From NCBI GenBank assembly GCA_043810355.1, contig JBDROB010000075.1, forward strand, positions 1-64,000: a stretch of 64,000 nucleotides of DNA. The letters are read 5' to 3'. Position numbers and translations under genes: made by a program. This document shows, one piece after another, positions 49,554 to 58,871 of this stretch (position 1 is the stretch's first letter; every line of letters starts with the position of its first letter). The notes beneath the pieces were generated by a model. It ran no database searches. It was not told the origin of the DNA and was given only the letters and a program-made list of their open reading frames with translations. Source of the DNA: JAZDHV01 sp043810355 (GTDB lineage Archaea; Nanobdellota; Nanobdellia; Woesearchaeales; JAGVYU01).

Positions 49554-50024
49554 TTAGAACATCACTTTCTTATACCTGAAATAATCAATTATTATCAATA
49601 ATAAATAAATATTCCCTAAAAGCAGTATATAGAATAAATATTCTGCAATATAAAAACTGCCGAATGAGACAACAGTCCAGCTGAATGGCAGTAATATCAT
49701 TGCATGGTTGAATGAAGCTACATTTAGTATGTCTATGATGACATGCCCTATCCATCCTATTGTAATCAATGAAAATGATTTAAAATAATTGTATTTGAAA
49801 AAGAATGGGATTAACAATGATATTATGATTAGTGAAAATGGCTGATGGAATCCTACTAATAACCATTCTGTGTTCTCTGGAATTTTAAAAAATAGGCTTA
49901 GATGATATATCTGGAAAATAATATCTGGAAGGATCGCTCCTAACAAGACCAGGCTTTTCTTCTTTACTCTGAATAATTTTGCAATTATCAATCCTAGCAA
50001 TAGATGTGATATCCAGTCAGGCAT
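49554..50024 (-). CDS. YdjM/DUF457-like membrane-bound metal-dependent hydrolase family protein
   Basis: The 156-residue protein has MPDWISHLLLGLIIA, LLGAILPDIIFQIYHL, VGFHQPFSLI and IGWIGHVIIDILN among about five membrane helices; the histidines and aspartates in these four motifs match the proposed metal site of the DUF457/YdjM family. Substrate is unknown. It overlaps the upstream gene by 8 nt. Confidence 0.75.
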   Translation of the reverse strand: MPDWISHLLLGLIIAKLFRVKKKSLVLLGAILPDIIFQIYHLSLFFKIPENTEWLLVGFHQPFSLIIISLLIPFFFKYNYFKSFSLITIGWIGHVIIDILNVASFNHAMILLPFSWTVVSFGSFYIAEYLFYILLLGNIYLLLIIIDYFRYKKVMF

Positions 50025-50493
50025 TTTTCCCCTTGTTAAAAAATATTGGAATCTTAAATCTTTTTAGTTTAACTTTCCACTCATAAAAGAATATGATCAA
50101 GAATCCAATCAATCCGATTATAGATAGTCCATACATTAGGCTGTCCTTCTCAAACATTAGGAACTCTTCTTCAATCACTGCTCCATTCTCAACAGTTCCT
50201 CTTATCATCACCTGTCTTACAGAATCATCATTCTTTCTCTGATTTCCAAATATTTTTATTTTTTCAGAATTATATGAGACATAATATTCTGTTTCATTTA
50301 TCTCTTCTAAATACCCCCATATCTCTACTTTCATATTCTCATATTTTGACGGATTTTTATTAATGTCAGAAATTGAGGGAAAATATTTGTCATGCTCTAA
50401 AAATATATAATATGAACTGGCTAATAGGATTCCTATTCCCAATATCACAAAAATACCTATATATTTACTTACCATCATATATTTACTTACCAT
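50017..50493 (-). CDS. membrane-anchored OB-fold-like protein
   Basis: A 158-residue protein with an N-terminal membrane helix (~residues 12-30), an external ~80-residue beta-rich domain (YENMKVEIWGYLEEINETEYYVSYNSEKIKIFG and VRQVMIRGTVENG, the pattern of OB-fold proteins such as CcmE), and a second helix (SIIGLIGFLIIFFYEW). The first 12 codons contain a tandem duplication, MVSKYM-MVSKYI, so the start could be at 50493 or 50475. Function unknown; paired with the YdjM-like gene. Confidence 0.65.
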   Translation of the reverse strand: MVSKYMMVSKYIGIFVILGIGILLASSYYIFLEHDKYFPSISDINKNPSKYENMKVEIWGYLEEINETEYYVSYNSEKIKIFGNQRKNDDSVRQVMIRGTVENGAVIEEEFLMFEKDSLMYGLSIIGLIGFLIIFFYEWKVKLKRFKIPIFFNKGKNA

Positions 50494-50545
50494 ATTACTA
50501 GTTTTTTAGTCATATTTAAATAATTTAACCTTTTTACTCATTATA

Positions 50546-52111
50546 ATGAAATCCAAACATATCCATATCTTATTAATAACAATCCTTTATCTTTTCACTA
50601 TATTCACCTGGACCCAGCCTATAAGAACAAATGAAATCCCTTTTGGCCAGGTTGATGCATCATCTCATTTTACAGTTGCAGATTACACTTCATCTTATGA
50701 TCAGCCAATAACAGATCTGCCAAAATACATCTATTACAGATATGGATTAGACAATACTTACAAAGAGAACACTCTTTGGTATCATCCTCCATACCACCTA
50801 AACCTTGCCCTCATTCAGATATTCACAAACAGTCGTTTTCTTTCATTCTACATATTTATAGCAATCCTCTGCTCATTGGTAGTATTGATCAATTATTTCA
50901 TAATAAACAGATGGTATGGGTTCTGGCATGCATTCCTATCTTCTGTTTTAGTTGCATTTGCAGGTAGAAATGTTCTTGTCTACCTTTTCGGCCAATGGCC
51001 AGAAAGAATTTCTTATTTCTTCACTCCAATCATTATTTACCTATTCTATATGTATTTCATAAATTACAAAAAAAAGGAAGAAAAGACCATTTACATGTAT
51101 CTTCTAGCAATCCTGCTTGCCATAAACCTCTTGCTCCATCCAATGGGATTTTTCCATTCAATTGCAGCATTGGCAATAATCTATCTTTTATTGGCATTAA
51201 AAGAAAAAAAGATTTTCATTATCAACTTAAAAACATTGATTCTGCCAATAATAACTTTCTTAATCATAATTGCAATATTCCCTTATCAGACTGGTAATGT
51301 CATAAAGAGCTTCCAAGGATCTCCAAGTATAGAAGGGACTAGTGGTGATATAAGCAGGTTATTCTCATGGTTTAAAAAACCAGATAATCTTGGAGGTGTT
51401 CCAGAGATTTATTTCTCATTTGCTGATATGAATGGCATTTGGATCATACCTTTGATATTGATAGGAATTATCTTCCTTGTATTAAGAAGAAAAACCCAAG
51501 ATATTTTCATGCTTGGCTGGCTCATCTCATTATACATAGTGATTCATGCAGATGTTATTGGCAAAGGCCCTTTTGTACATCGTTCTTTGGCAGCTTCTAA
51601 CATGGTTTTTGCACCGCTAGCAGCAATAGGGATTTTAGCAATAATCTCATTTATTCCATTAGCAAAACAAAAAAGACAAATTGTAAAATATGGTCTAATC
51701 ACAGCCTTCATCATTCTTGCTATAATCTATAATATAATCCCTTCAATAAGCATGCTTAACACTTTTTATGAATCACCTCTATCAAGACTTAATCCATTTC
51801 AATTTGAAGTTTCTCAATGGTTGACAGCCAACACAGATAAAGATGATGTAATCCTTGATCTTGGCACATCTTCATTGGCAAAGCAGCGCTGGATGCAGTA
51901 CATATCTCAGAGACATTTTAATGGAATCAATATTGAGGAATTAGAGCAAGGGATTCCAAATACTCATGTTATATATGATTACAGTGATCTTGTTCTTATG
52001 GGTGATCGGAACACATTTGATCAATTAGTCTCAAATGAACAACAGAACTTCAATAATTCACAGCCAATCTACAATAAAGAAAACATCAGGGTGTATAGAA
52101 TTGAAAATTGA
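50546..52111 (+). CDS. GT-C type membrane protein, probable glycosyltransferase
   Basis: A 521-residue protein with roughly eleven membrane helices. The first loop has FGQVDASSHFTVADYT and LWYHPPYHLNLALIQIF, the donor-loop pattern seen in polytopic GT-C enzymes, and the C-terminal soluble part includes SQWLTANTDKDDVILDLGTS. Start ATG at 50546 is in a short divergent promoter region. It would add a sugar from a lipid-phosphate donor. Confidence 0.75.
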   Translation: MKSKHIHILLITILYLFTIFTWTQPIRTNEIPFGQVDASSHFTVADYTSSYDQPITDLPKYIYYRYGLDNTYKENTLWYHPPYHLNLALIQIFTNSRFLSFYIFIAILCSLVVLINYFIINRWYGFWHAFLSSVLVAFAGRNVLVYLFGQWPERISYFFTPIIIYLFYMYFINYKKKEEKTIYMYLLAILLAINLLLHPMGFFHSIAALAIIYLLLALKEKKIFIINLKTLILPIITFLIIIAIFPYQTGNVIKSFQGSPSIEGTSGDISRLFSWFKKPDNLGGVPEIYFSFADMNGIWIIPLILIGIIFLVLRRKTQDIFMLGWLISLYIVIHADVIGKGPFVHRSLAASNMVFAPLAAIGILAIISFIPLAKQKRQIVKYGLITAFIILAIIYNIIPSISMLNTFYESPLSRLNPFQFEVSQWLTANTDKDDVILDLGTSSLAKQRWMQYISQRHFNGINIEELEQGIPNTHVIYDYSDLVLMGDRNTFDQLVSNEQQNFNNSQPIYNKENIRVYRIEN

Positions 52112-52433
52112 CAACACGACATTTAACATAGGATTAGCACTAATTATTGCAGTATTTTCATTAGTCACATTTGGATTAACAGGATTGCTCACAATAATCA
52201 TCATCTTCCTTTTCTTCATCCTCCCATTCTATATCATCCTAAAAAACACAGACCTAGAAAAAGACGAAAAGCTTTTCCTGCCTTTCTTCATAGGAATAGG
52301 ATTGTTCTCAACAATAACATATTATTTGGCATTCCCTTTGAACTCAATAAAAGTGGCTGCCGTGCTTACTTTTATCTTGCTAATTTTATCTGGATTTGTA
52401 GCCAATAAATTACTACTTAAAAAGTCAGATTAA
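52101..52433 (+). CDS. small three-helix membrane protein coupled to the GT-C gene
   Basis: About 110 residues from a TTG start at 52101 that overlaps the GT-C stop by 11 nt (LKIDNTTFNIGLALI). Helices at ~residues 9-25, 26-46 and 60-100. The pairing of a large GT-C protein with a short membrane protein recurs at 54191/54566. The small partner may stabilise the transferase or be its split C-terminal part (inference). Confidence 0.55.
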   Translation: MKIDNTTFNIGLALIIAVFSLVTFGLTGLLTIIIIFLFFILPFYIILKNTDLEKDEKLFLPFFIGIGLFSTITYYLAFPLNSIKVAAVLTFILLILSGFVANKLLLKKSD

Positions 52434-52500
52434 ATAGGTGTGATATTCAATAAATTTGGAGTTCTAAAAATTTAAAAATTGATAAATAATAATAAAATTA

Positions 52501-52893
52501 TTACTGATTCATTAAAAGCGTTCTAAATTTTTCCAAACCTGCGTTGGAATAAGCATGATATCCATAATCAGGGTTATATCTTTTATCATTTGGACTTTCC
52601 ATAGCTCCCTTACGAAGTTCAATTGTTGCAACGCTATCACCTTCTCCAATTGGGAAATCTCTTGCCACAATCTCTGCTAATTTATCAAATTTAGCATCAT
52701 CTTCAAAATACTGATGCCAATGAGATTGACGTCTTTCCCCTATAACTCTTCCATCTCTCTTTATTTCACAATATACTGTTGCTCCATAATCATCAGGATC
52801 AAAGAGATCAAAACCATTTTTCCAATAAATAATATATTCTTTTGTCATCTTATTTTCATGTTCTGTCATTTTTACCATCTTACCGTTTATCAT
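52501..52893 (-). CDS. hypothetical protein
   Basis: A soluble 130-residue product: KEYIIYWKNGFDLFDPDDYGATVYCEIKRDGRVIGERR, then WHQYFEDDAKFDKLAEIVARDF and GYHAYSNAGLEKFRTLL. I do not recognise it. Several in-frame ATGs lie in the first 16 codons, so the start is uncertain. It forms a pair of unrelated small genes with 52923 inside the glycan locus, upstream of which lies a shared promoter region with the TrmB-like gene. Confidence 0.5.
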   Translation of the reverse strand: MINGKMVKMTEHENKMTKEYIIYWKNGFDLFDPDDYGATVYCEIKRDGRVIGERRQSHWHQYFEDDAKFDKLAEIVARDFPIGEGDSVATIELRKGAMESPNDKRYNPDYGYHAYSNAGLEKFRTLLMNQ

Positions 52894-52922
52894 TCATAAA
52901 TCATCTAACTTCAACCTTACTT

Positions 52923-53291
52923 TTAAAATCTATTATATCGAATCAAGACTCTACCTTCATTTAACTCAACTCTAATAGGGATTCCATCTTTCAATCTTCC
53001 TTCAAGTACTTGGTCAACTTCTTTGATTTCTTCCATAATCTCTTTAGGAAAAATTGGTCCTTCATATTCAGGTCTTTTCATAATTTCTGATATAAAATTT
53101 GATAGGTAATTAAATACAGTTCCACATTGTTCATTAGGAACTCCTTTTAATCTATCATCTATAAAGAATCCATTTACGTCATGATAGAAAAAGGAACCAA
53201 TTAATTGAACCGGATCAGGGTCAATAACCATCCTTATACCAGAATTTCTTAACATATCTATCTCATTTAATGCTCTTATCAAGTCATCCAT
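52923..53291 (-). CDS. hypothetical protein divergent from a TrmB-like regulator
   Basis: The 122-residue protein reads MDDLIRALNEIDMLRNSGIRMVIDPDPVQLIG, FFIDDRLKGVPNEQ and VELNEGRVLIRYNRF. Family not recognised. I use the ATG at 53291, 4 nt after a GGTGGAGA site. Its leader contains the hairpin AAACCAAC/GTTGGTTT. The divergent arrangement with a regulator suggests control by it (inference). Confidence 0.5.
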   Translation of the reverse strand: MDDLIRALNEIDMLRNSGIRMVIDPDPVQLIGSFFYHDVNGFFIDDRLKGVPNEQCGTVFNYLSNFISEIMKRPEYEGPIFPKEIMEEIKEVDQVLEGRLKDGIPIRVELNEGRVLIRYNRF

Positions 53292-53306
53292 TCTCTCCAC
53301 CTCTGC

Positions 53307-53349
53307 AAACCAACTCTTTGGTTGGTTTTGTCGTTGCTTACTAATTAGT
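53307..53349. promoter_or_regulatory. operator candidates between a hypothetical gene and the TrmB-like regulator
   Basis: AAACCAAC (53307-53314) and GTTGGTTT (53321-53328) form a perfect 8-bp inverted repeat; ACTAATTAGT (53340-53349) is a perfect 10-bp palindrome; GTCCT-CCTAC-AGGAC lies further on at about 53378-53392. TATA-like TTATATATAAAA at about 53407-53418 serves the TrmB gene. These are candidate binding sites for the regulator. Confidence 0.4.
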
Positions 53350-53435
53350 GATGACCAACAAGAACTTAAATAAGAGTGTCCTCCTACAGGACTACTTTAG
53401 TAAGATTTATATATAAAATCATAAAGAAAGCTAAT

Positions 53436-54194
53436 ATGCAGTTCCAAAATCTTAGAAGGATTGGCCTTACTGAAGGTGAAATCAAGGTATATGAAGCACT
53501 TCTTGAATTAGGTGAATGCACAAAGACTCTGCTTGCAAAGACTTCAGGTATCTCTCCATCAAACATCTATGATGTTACAAATAGATTGATAGAAAAAGGG
53601 ATTATCTCAAAAGTTGAGAAAAATGGCATTTCACATTTTAGCCCTGCAAACCCAAACCATATCCTTAATTTCCTGAATGAGAAAGAAAATGAAATTGAAA
53701 AAGAAAAAGAATTCATTAATCAATTACTTCCTTCATTACTTTTAAAATTCAATGAATCCAAAGAAAAGATTAATGTTGAAGTTTTCCAAGGTTGGAATGG
53801 TATGAAGACTATCTTTCAGGATCTTATAGATGAATGCAATAAAGGGGACATTTGCAATGTATTTGGTGCCAGCAAAGGAGAAAGCGACAAGCAGGCTGAT
53901 ATGTTCTTTGTCAAATACTCAAGATTGAGAGAGAAAAAAGGAATAATAACCAACATTATTTTCAACAAAGAATTAAAACAAAGAAAAGAGCGAATTGAAT
54001 TTTTCCAAAAATCAAAATTTTACAATATCAGATTCCTTCAGCAATCAACTCCTGCAGAGATCATGACTTACAAAAACAGATCCTGTATAATCATCCTGAC
54101 AAAAGACCCTTTAATCATAAGGATTACTGGAAAAGAAGTGACTGATTCATTCAGTCAATACTTTGATGTTATGTGGGATACTGCTGCAAACTAA
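53436..54194 (+). CDS. TrmB-family transcriptional regulator
   Basis: The 252-residue protein has a winged helix-turn-helix: NLRRIGLTEGEIKVYEALLELG, LAKTSGISPSNIYDVTNRL and KGIISKVEKNG, then PNHILNFLNEKENEIEKEKEF (coiled linker) and an effector domain (EVFQGWNGMKTIFQDL). TrmB regulators sense sugars and bind DNA; this is a short member lacking the large sugar-binding domain. ATG at 53436 fits a leaderless mRNA from the TATA box ~25 nt upstream. It may regulate the divergent gene or the glycan locus. Confidence 0.88.
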   Translation: MQFQNLRRIGLTEGEIKVYEALLELGECTKTLLAKTSGISPSNIYDVTNRLIEKGIISKVEKNGISHFSPANPNHILNFLNEKENEIEKEKEFINQLLPSLLLKFNESKEKINVEVFQGWNGMKTIFQDLIDECNKGDICNVFGASKGESDKQADMFFVKYSRLREKKGIITNIIFNKELKQRKERIEFFQKSKFYNIRFLQQSTPAEIMTYKNRSCIIILTKDPLIIRITGKEVTDSFSQYFDVMWDTAAN

Positions 54195-54556
54195 TTCTTC
54201 CCAACAAATCTCAAAACCCACCAACTTCCCAACAAAACCAAAATAGGATAAACCAAAACATGCCATTTAATATGCAATCCCATTATAGAAATATTATAAC
54301 TAAATATTATAAATAATCCTAAACTTAATGCAGTCCCAACAACAAATCGTTCAAAAAAACCTAACTTATCATGCCAATAATACATCATTGCTATTCCAGG
54401 AATAATAAAAAGCCAATATAATGAAACAACTGTTCTTAATATGACAAAAATGCTTTCCTTAAAGAACACAATCTTAAACAATACCAGACTAATTACTAAC
54501 AGGATCAGAACATAAATTCCTTCATTCCTTATCTTATTCATCAGTTTCTCATCCAT
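54191..54556 (-). CDS. small four-helix membrane protein following a GT-C gene
   Basis: The 121-residue protein has about four helices (~residues 14-33, 37-60, 70-90, 99-116) and a PGIAMMYYWHDKLGFFERFVVGTALSLG stretch. It begins 9 nt after the GT-C stop, the same large-plus-small pattern as 50546/52101, and its middle (helix, short charged loop, LGFFERFVVG) resembles the small partner there (LEKDEKLFLPFFIGIG). Function unknown. Confidence 0.6.
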   Translation of the reverse strand: MDEKLMNKIRNEGIYVLILLVISLVLFKIVFFKESIFVILRTVVSLYWLFIIPGIAMMYYWHDKLGFFERFVVGTALSLGLFIIFSYNISIMGLHIKWHVLVYPILVLLGSWWVLRFVGKN

Positions 54557-54565
54557 TTATATTAC

Positions 54566-56395
54566 CTATGTATTTTCCTCTCCCTCACCTATAATTGTTC
54601 CTTCACCTTCAGTTGCTGTGACCTCTCCACCTTCAGCTGCCACTTGCTGTGCTTGAATCATTTCCATAAATTTTGCCATATTCGAGCAATCATCAATCTT
54701 ATTATTTTTTACAATACTGACTACTTGGTTGTTAAACACTTCACTCATCCCATTTGTCAAGAACACAGCTCTTACAAGATTATTATATTGTATAAATGCA
54801 GGAGTCCTGCTTGCATCTGGATGGATGTCAAAAACATAATAATCAAAACTGCAGATATCCATTGAAGAGAACTTAAGTGACATGTCACCAAATTCTTCAT
54901 TATATTCCCATTCATGCCTGCCGAACTCAAACAATCCTTTCCTGTAAGGATATCCTGGAAGACTATCCCCTGGCCTCTCAGTGTTATAATAGGGAAGGAC
55001 TGTTCCATTCTGTACTGCTCTTTGATATTCTTGATCCTGCCAATTGATAAAGAAGTGGAATCTGTGGCTGTTCCTCAATATTGCATCCTGGTCATAGATA
55101 TCTCCATAAAAAAAGTAAACTTTAGAATCAATTGGAGTATTGTCTGATATCCATGTTATTGCTTCCCAATGATATGGGTCAATTGCGCTGAACTGGCTAG
55201 GTTTGTCATAATAGGCATATATGATGCTAAGCAACAGCACTAAACTTATAATCACACTATACATTGTTTTCCATTTGATTTTTGCAAGGCTCTTGACCAA
55301 TATAATAAGATAATAAACAGCAATCCCAAAAAACACTGCTAAAAATATTGGAAAAAAGAATCTTGATTGGAATGCTTTCCTGAATCCTATGAAATTAAAA
55401 CTTCCCATCATAAATCCGAAGAATCCAAATAATAATGCATAATCAATTCCTTTCTTGTCAATCAGCTTCTTCACCAATATAATTCCAGAGACCACCATCC
55501 CAATTATCACAATTATTGAGATCAATTTAAACTGCTGAAAGATTGTGGAATATGTGACATTATTGTATATTGGATTTCCAACTCCCACAAACCTTAGGAA
55601 TCCATTTGGAAAAAACCCTGTCCCTCCATTTGATCCTTGTTGAATATCACCAACTACATAAAGAAGAACAAATATTATTGAATAATAGATTGGCAAGACT
55701 ACACCAACTGCTCCTCCAATAATTATATTTTTTATATCCTTTAGTTTCAGTCTGTGATAGATGAACTTAATGGCAACAAATGCGCCGACTATCCCAACAA
55801 TATAGAAATATTCTATTCCATGTGCAATCATTGTGACTCCCCAGAAAATTCCAAAAAATATCCAGCTCTTTTTCAGTTCTATTCTTGAGAAAAACCATAA
55901 TACTCCTATGACAAAAAGGTTTGTTATGAAAAATGGCCTTGACCCAAACCTTATTCCAATAAAGAATGGATCAATGAACACTAACAGCATCAATGGAAGG
56001 GAGAGCAGGGCCACATTCGTGTTATATTCCCTAATGATCACATAAATGAACAGGCAGCTGATAATAGTGATTATGATTGTTACAAAGAATATCACATCAT
56101 ACACTTCTAATCCTGAAGCAATTGAAAATGCAGCACTTATATAATATAGTCCTGGAGGATAGAAACCTACTACATCATGATATCCAGTTGAGCCATAGAA
56201 TGGATTGAACTTATAGCTTCCCTCTTCTTTGACCCAGTCTGTCTTTGGCAGATGTTGGAATGCGTCTGATGCAAAGTCTCCATGAGGATAGTCATGCCTG
56301 AGGCTATTGTCATAGAGTGCAAACCCTACCCACATCATCACTAGAACAAATACTACAAGATAGATTTTCTCAATATTAATCTTAAATTCTTCCAT
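54566..56395 (-). CDS. GT-C type membrane glycosyltransferase
   Basis: A 609-residue protein with about eleven helices. The first loop carries DFASDAFQHLPKTDWVKEEGSYKFNPFYG and VVGFYPPGLYYISAAF, as in GT-C enzymes related to oligosaccharyltransferase and ArnT. The soluble end (~residues 415-609) finishes with a Glu/Thr/Gly-rich tail. No WWDYG motif is seen. Likely adds a sugar at the outer membrane face. Confidence 0.78.
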   Translation of the reverse strand: MEEFKINIEKIYLVVFVLVMMWVGFALYDNSLRHDYPHGDFASDAFQHLPKTDWVKEEGSYKFNPFYGSTGYHDVVGFYPPGLYYISAAFSIASGLEVYDVIFFVTIIITIISCLFIYVIIREYNTNVALLSLPLMLLVFIDPFFIGIRFGSRPFFITNLFVIGVLWFFSRIELKKSWIFFGIFWGVTMIAHGIEYFYIVGIVGAFVAIKFIYHRLKLKDIKNIIIGGAVGVVLPIYYSIIFVLLYVVGDIQQGSNGGTGFFPNGFLRFVGVGNPIYNNVTYSTIFQQFKLISIIVIIGMVVSGIILVKKLIDKKGIDYALLFGFFGFMMGSFNFIGFRKAFQSRFFFPIFLAVFFGIAVYYLIILVKSLAKIKWKTMYSVIISLVLLLSIIYAYYDKPSQFSAIDPYHWEAITWISDNTPIDSKVYFFYGDIYDQDAILRNSHRFHFFINWQDQEYQRAVQNGTVLPYYNTERPGDSLPGYPYRKGLFEFGRHEWEYNEEFGDMSLKFSSMDICSFDYYVFDIHPDASRTPAFIQYNNLVRAVFLTNGMSEVFNNQVVSIVKNNKIDDCSNMAKFMEMIQAQQVAAEGGEVTATEGEGTIIGEGEENT

Positions 56396-56429
56396 TTTTT
56401 ATTTTTTTTAACTTTTTTTCTTTTTTAAT

Positions 56430-56500
56430 ATTCATTTTTTGGTTTCAAATGAATGTTATCTAATCCCGAATTCACTCAATCTTAGAATCAATTGAATTCG
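56430..56500. repeat. two short inverted repeats between GT-C genes
   Basis: ATTCATTT (56430-56437) pairs with AAATGAAT (56447-56454), and CGAATTC (56467-56473) with GAATTCG (56494-56500). They lie in the 146-nt T-rich gap. They might terminate the 56542 transcript or mark a promoter; no stronger statement is possible. Confidence 0.35.
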
Positions 56501-56541
56501 TTACTCTTTAATATTTTTTTTACTTTTATGTCTTTTCTTTT

Positions 56542-58830
56542 TTATTCTTTTTTCTCTTTTTTAACAAATAATAGGTAAACTAAAACTCCAATTATTAAAA
56601 TTATTGTAATTATAGTGATCAATCTCCCTGTTTTATATGATTGAGGCATATAACTGAATATTGCATCTCCAGGTTCATCAATGAAAATAGCAGTTATCAT
56701 GCTGTCTGCATTCAATAGCTCTTTCTCTTTGCCATTTACTGTTGCCTTCCACCCAGGAAATATTGAATATTTCTCACTCAAAACCAAAAACTTCCCTTCA
56801 CCATCATTTAATCTGATCTCTTTATGATCAAAGTCATGAGTTATCACATCGCTATCTTCAATAGCAACAGGATCTAGATCTGTCTCAAATATTTTCTTTA
56901 TGCCTTCATTTGTTATCTGGTTTTCATCATTGAATATATCAGGTACAACTATTCCTCCTTTGTCATGAAACTCTCTCAATATATTGATCTCACTTTCCTC
57001 AAGAGTGCTCTTTGCAATTATCATACCAGATATTTTTTTCAGATCATTCTCAATTAATTTTTTATTATCACTCTCTTTAGTGATTAATACTGTTTTTCTT
57101 GGATTAAACTCTTCTCCAACCAATAATCTTGGCATGATTTTATCAATATTTTCTTTATCACCAAATAAAAGGATTGCATGCTCTGTCAAAAAAGCCCTTG
57201 GAACCACTTCCTTGTTCTCATAAACATAAGGTCCCCATCCTTTATTGATATTAGGTTCATCACTTTTACATTCATCACAATCAGAAGCCTTTTTCACCAA
57301 TTCAAACCCACTTATATTCAGTTCTGTCATTGATGTAATATACTTTAAATTCAGGATCCCCCATAATTTAGAAGGATTTTCATTTGCATATCCTAGATAA
57401 TAGTTAAAATAAGGAATATACCATGCTGTCTCATATCCATAGATTCCCTCAATCCCTAATGGGACAGTATAGAACTGGGTGTCCCAGTCTATTCCCGTTG
57501 TCTCCCAGAAATTCATCCTATAGATTCCTTCTTTTGAAGCAATCTCATTGATAGCATCATTGCTTTCAATTGCATCATAGACATCAAGGTTGATTTTGTT
57601 GAATGGTGAATAACCAAATACAGCTAGATCAAGGAATATCAGCATAAAAACAAATATATACAATCCAACTTTCTTATTTCTATTGACTTTTTTCAATATT
57701 CTCTCAAATAATACAAATGCACCTATCCCTGCAAGTGCAGAGGCACCAAATGCAAACATCGACAATATCCTTTCCAAATACCTGAAACTGTCAAATGGAG
57801 GGATATACTTCCATAATAAATAGAACAGGAATGATCCAGATGCCAATAATAATGACATGATTAAAACTATCAGAAAAAAGATTGTAATCTTGTTCCTGAA
57901 CTTAAACACAATTGCCAGCAGCGCAAGCAGTGCTGCAAATATTCCTATATGTTCAGAAGTCTTGAATTCATGTACTTTAGGCACTCTTACAGGCTCAATC
58001 AATCTTGAAAAAAACTCAGAGACAGGAACCTTCCTTCCAGATGATTCCTCATATTTCAGATCTACTCTTGAGCTCATCTCAAGATACTCCTTCTCAGGTA
58101 AGATCTTTTGTGCAGACAACCCACCTATTATCAATCCCACTATAATAACATTAATTGTGATCATTTTCCATTTGTTCTTGAGATTCAAAGTAAGAATCAT
58201 CGCATTATATATTAAAAATATCAAGAATGTGAAAAGAAAGACCTTTAGGTCAGGCCCTACTCTTATTTGGATTGCAAAAATCAAGCCAGTAATAATTGAC
58301 AATAGCAGCCATTTCCTTGATTTCAATGTCATTACAGCAAACAGCATTGCAAGTGGAACAAATGCATAAGCATTGAGTGTCATCAGATTAGTATTGTAAA
58401 AATATTTTATTGCATATCCGTTGAACATATAGACAAATGCAGAGATGAATGCATACTCTGGTTTTAGTTTGATAGAAATCATGAAAAGATACATGAATAG
58501 TCCTGCCAATATTATGTCAATCACAAAATTCAGCTTTAATGCTGTGACAGTATTAAAAAAAATCAGCAGATATCCGATAGGCTGGTCAAATCCAAAAGAG
58601 ATTGCCTGTGCATAATATGGAGTTCCGCTCATGAAATATGGGTTCCATAATGGATTATAATCATTATATTCCTCAAAAGAATGCCTGAGCACCTCTGATC
58701 TTGCAAAACCATATGTCAGCATGTCCCTGACAGGAATATTGTCACTTAATAAGAAATTTAAATAAAAGATTGATGGGATAAGGATTACTAAAATCCCAAA
58801 AAATATCACCTTTTTATTTTTTGCATCCAT
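56542..58830 (-). CDS. YfhO-like large membrane protein (GT-C superfamily)
   Basis: A 762-residue protein with about twelve helices. LLSDNIPVRDMLTYGFARSEVLRHSF, NPLWNPYFMSGTPYYAQAISF and IGYLLIFFN are typical of YfhO proteins, and the C-terminal domain has SEKYSIFPGWKATVNGKEKELL, the YfhO ending, followed by a final helix. YfhO proteins are GT-C relatives that glycosylate teichoic or surface polymers in bacteria. Start chosen at ATG 58830 (MDAKNKK); the longer frame overlaps the methyltransferase. Confidence 0.85.
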   Translation of the reverse strand: MDAKNKKVIFFGILVILIPSIFYLNFLLSDNIPVRDMLTYGFARSEVLRHSFEEYNDYNPLWNPYFMSGTPYYAQAISFGFDQPIGYLLIFFNTVTALKLNFVIDIILAGLFMYLFMISIKLKPEYAFISAFVYMFNGYAIKYFYNTNLMTLNAYAFVPLAMLFAVMTLKSRKWLLLSIITGLIFAIQIRVGPDLKVFLFTFLIFLIYNAMILTLNLKNKWKMITINVIIVGLIIGGLSAQKILPEKEYLEMSSRVDLKYEESSGRKVPVSEFFSRLIEPVRVPKVHEFKTSEHIGIFAALLALLAIVFKFRNKITIFFLIVLIMSLLLASGSFLFYLLWKYIPPFDSFRYLERILSMFAFGASALAGIGAFVLFERILKKVNRNKKVGLYIFVFMLIFLDLAVFGYSPFNKINLDVYDAIESNDAINEIASKEGIYRMNFWETTGIDWDTQFYTVPLGIEGIYGYETAWYIPYFNYYLGYANENPSKLWGILNLKYITSMTELNISGFELVKKASDCDECKSDEPNINKGWGPYVYENKEVVPRAFLTEHAILLFGDKENIDKIMPRLLVGEEFNPRKTVLITKESDNKKLIENDLKKISGMIIAKSTLEESEINILREFHDKGGIVVPDIFNDENQITNEGIKKIFETDLDPVAIEDSDVITHDFDHKEIRLNDGEGKFLVLSEKYSIFPGWKATVNGKEKELLNADSMITAIFIDEPGDAIFSYMPQSYKTGRLITIITIILIIGVLVYLLFVKKEKKE

Positions 58831-58871
58831 TTTAAATAAATTGTCAGGAATTTTCCACAAGCATCTGGAAT

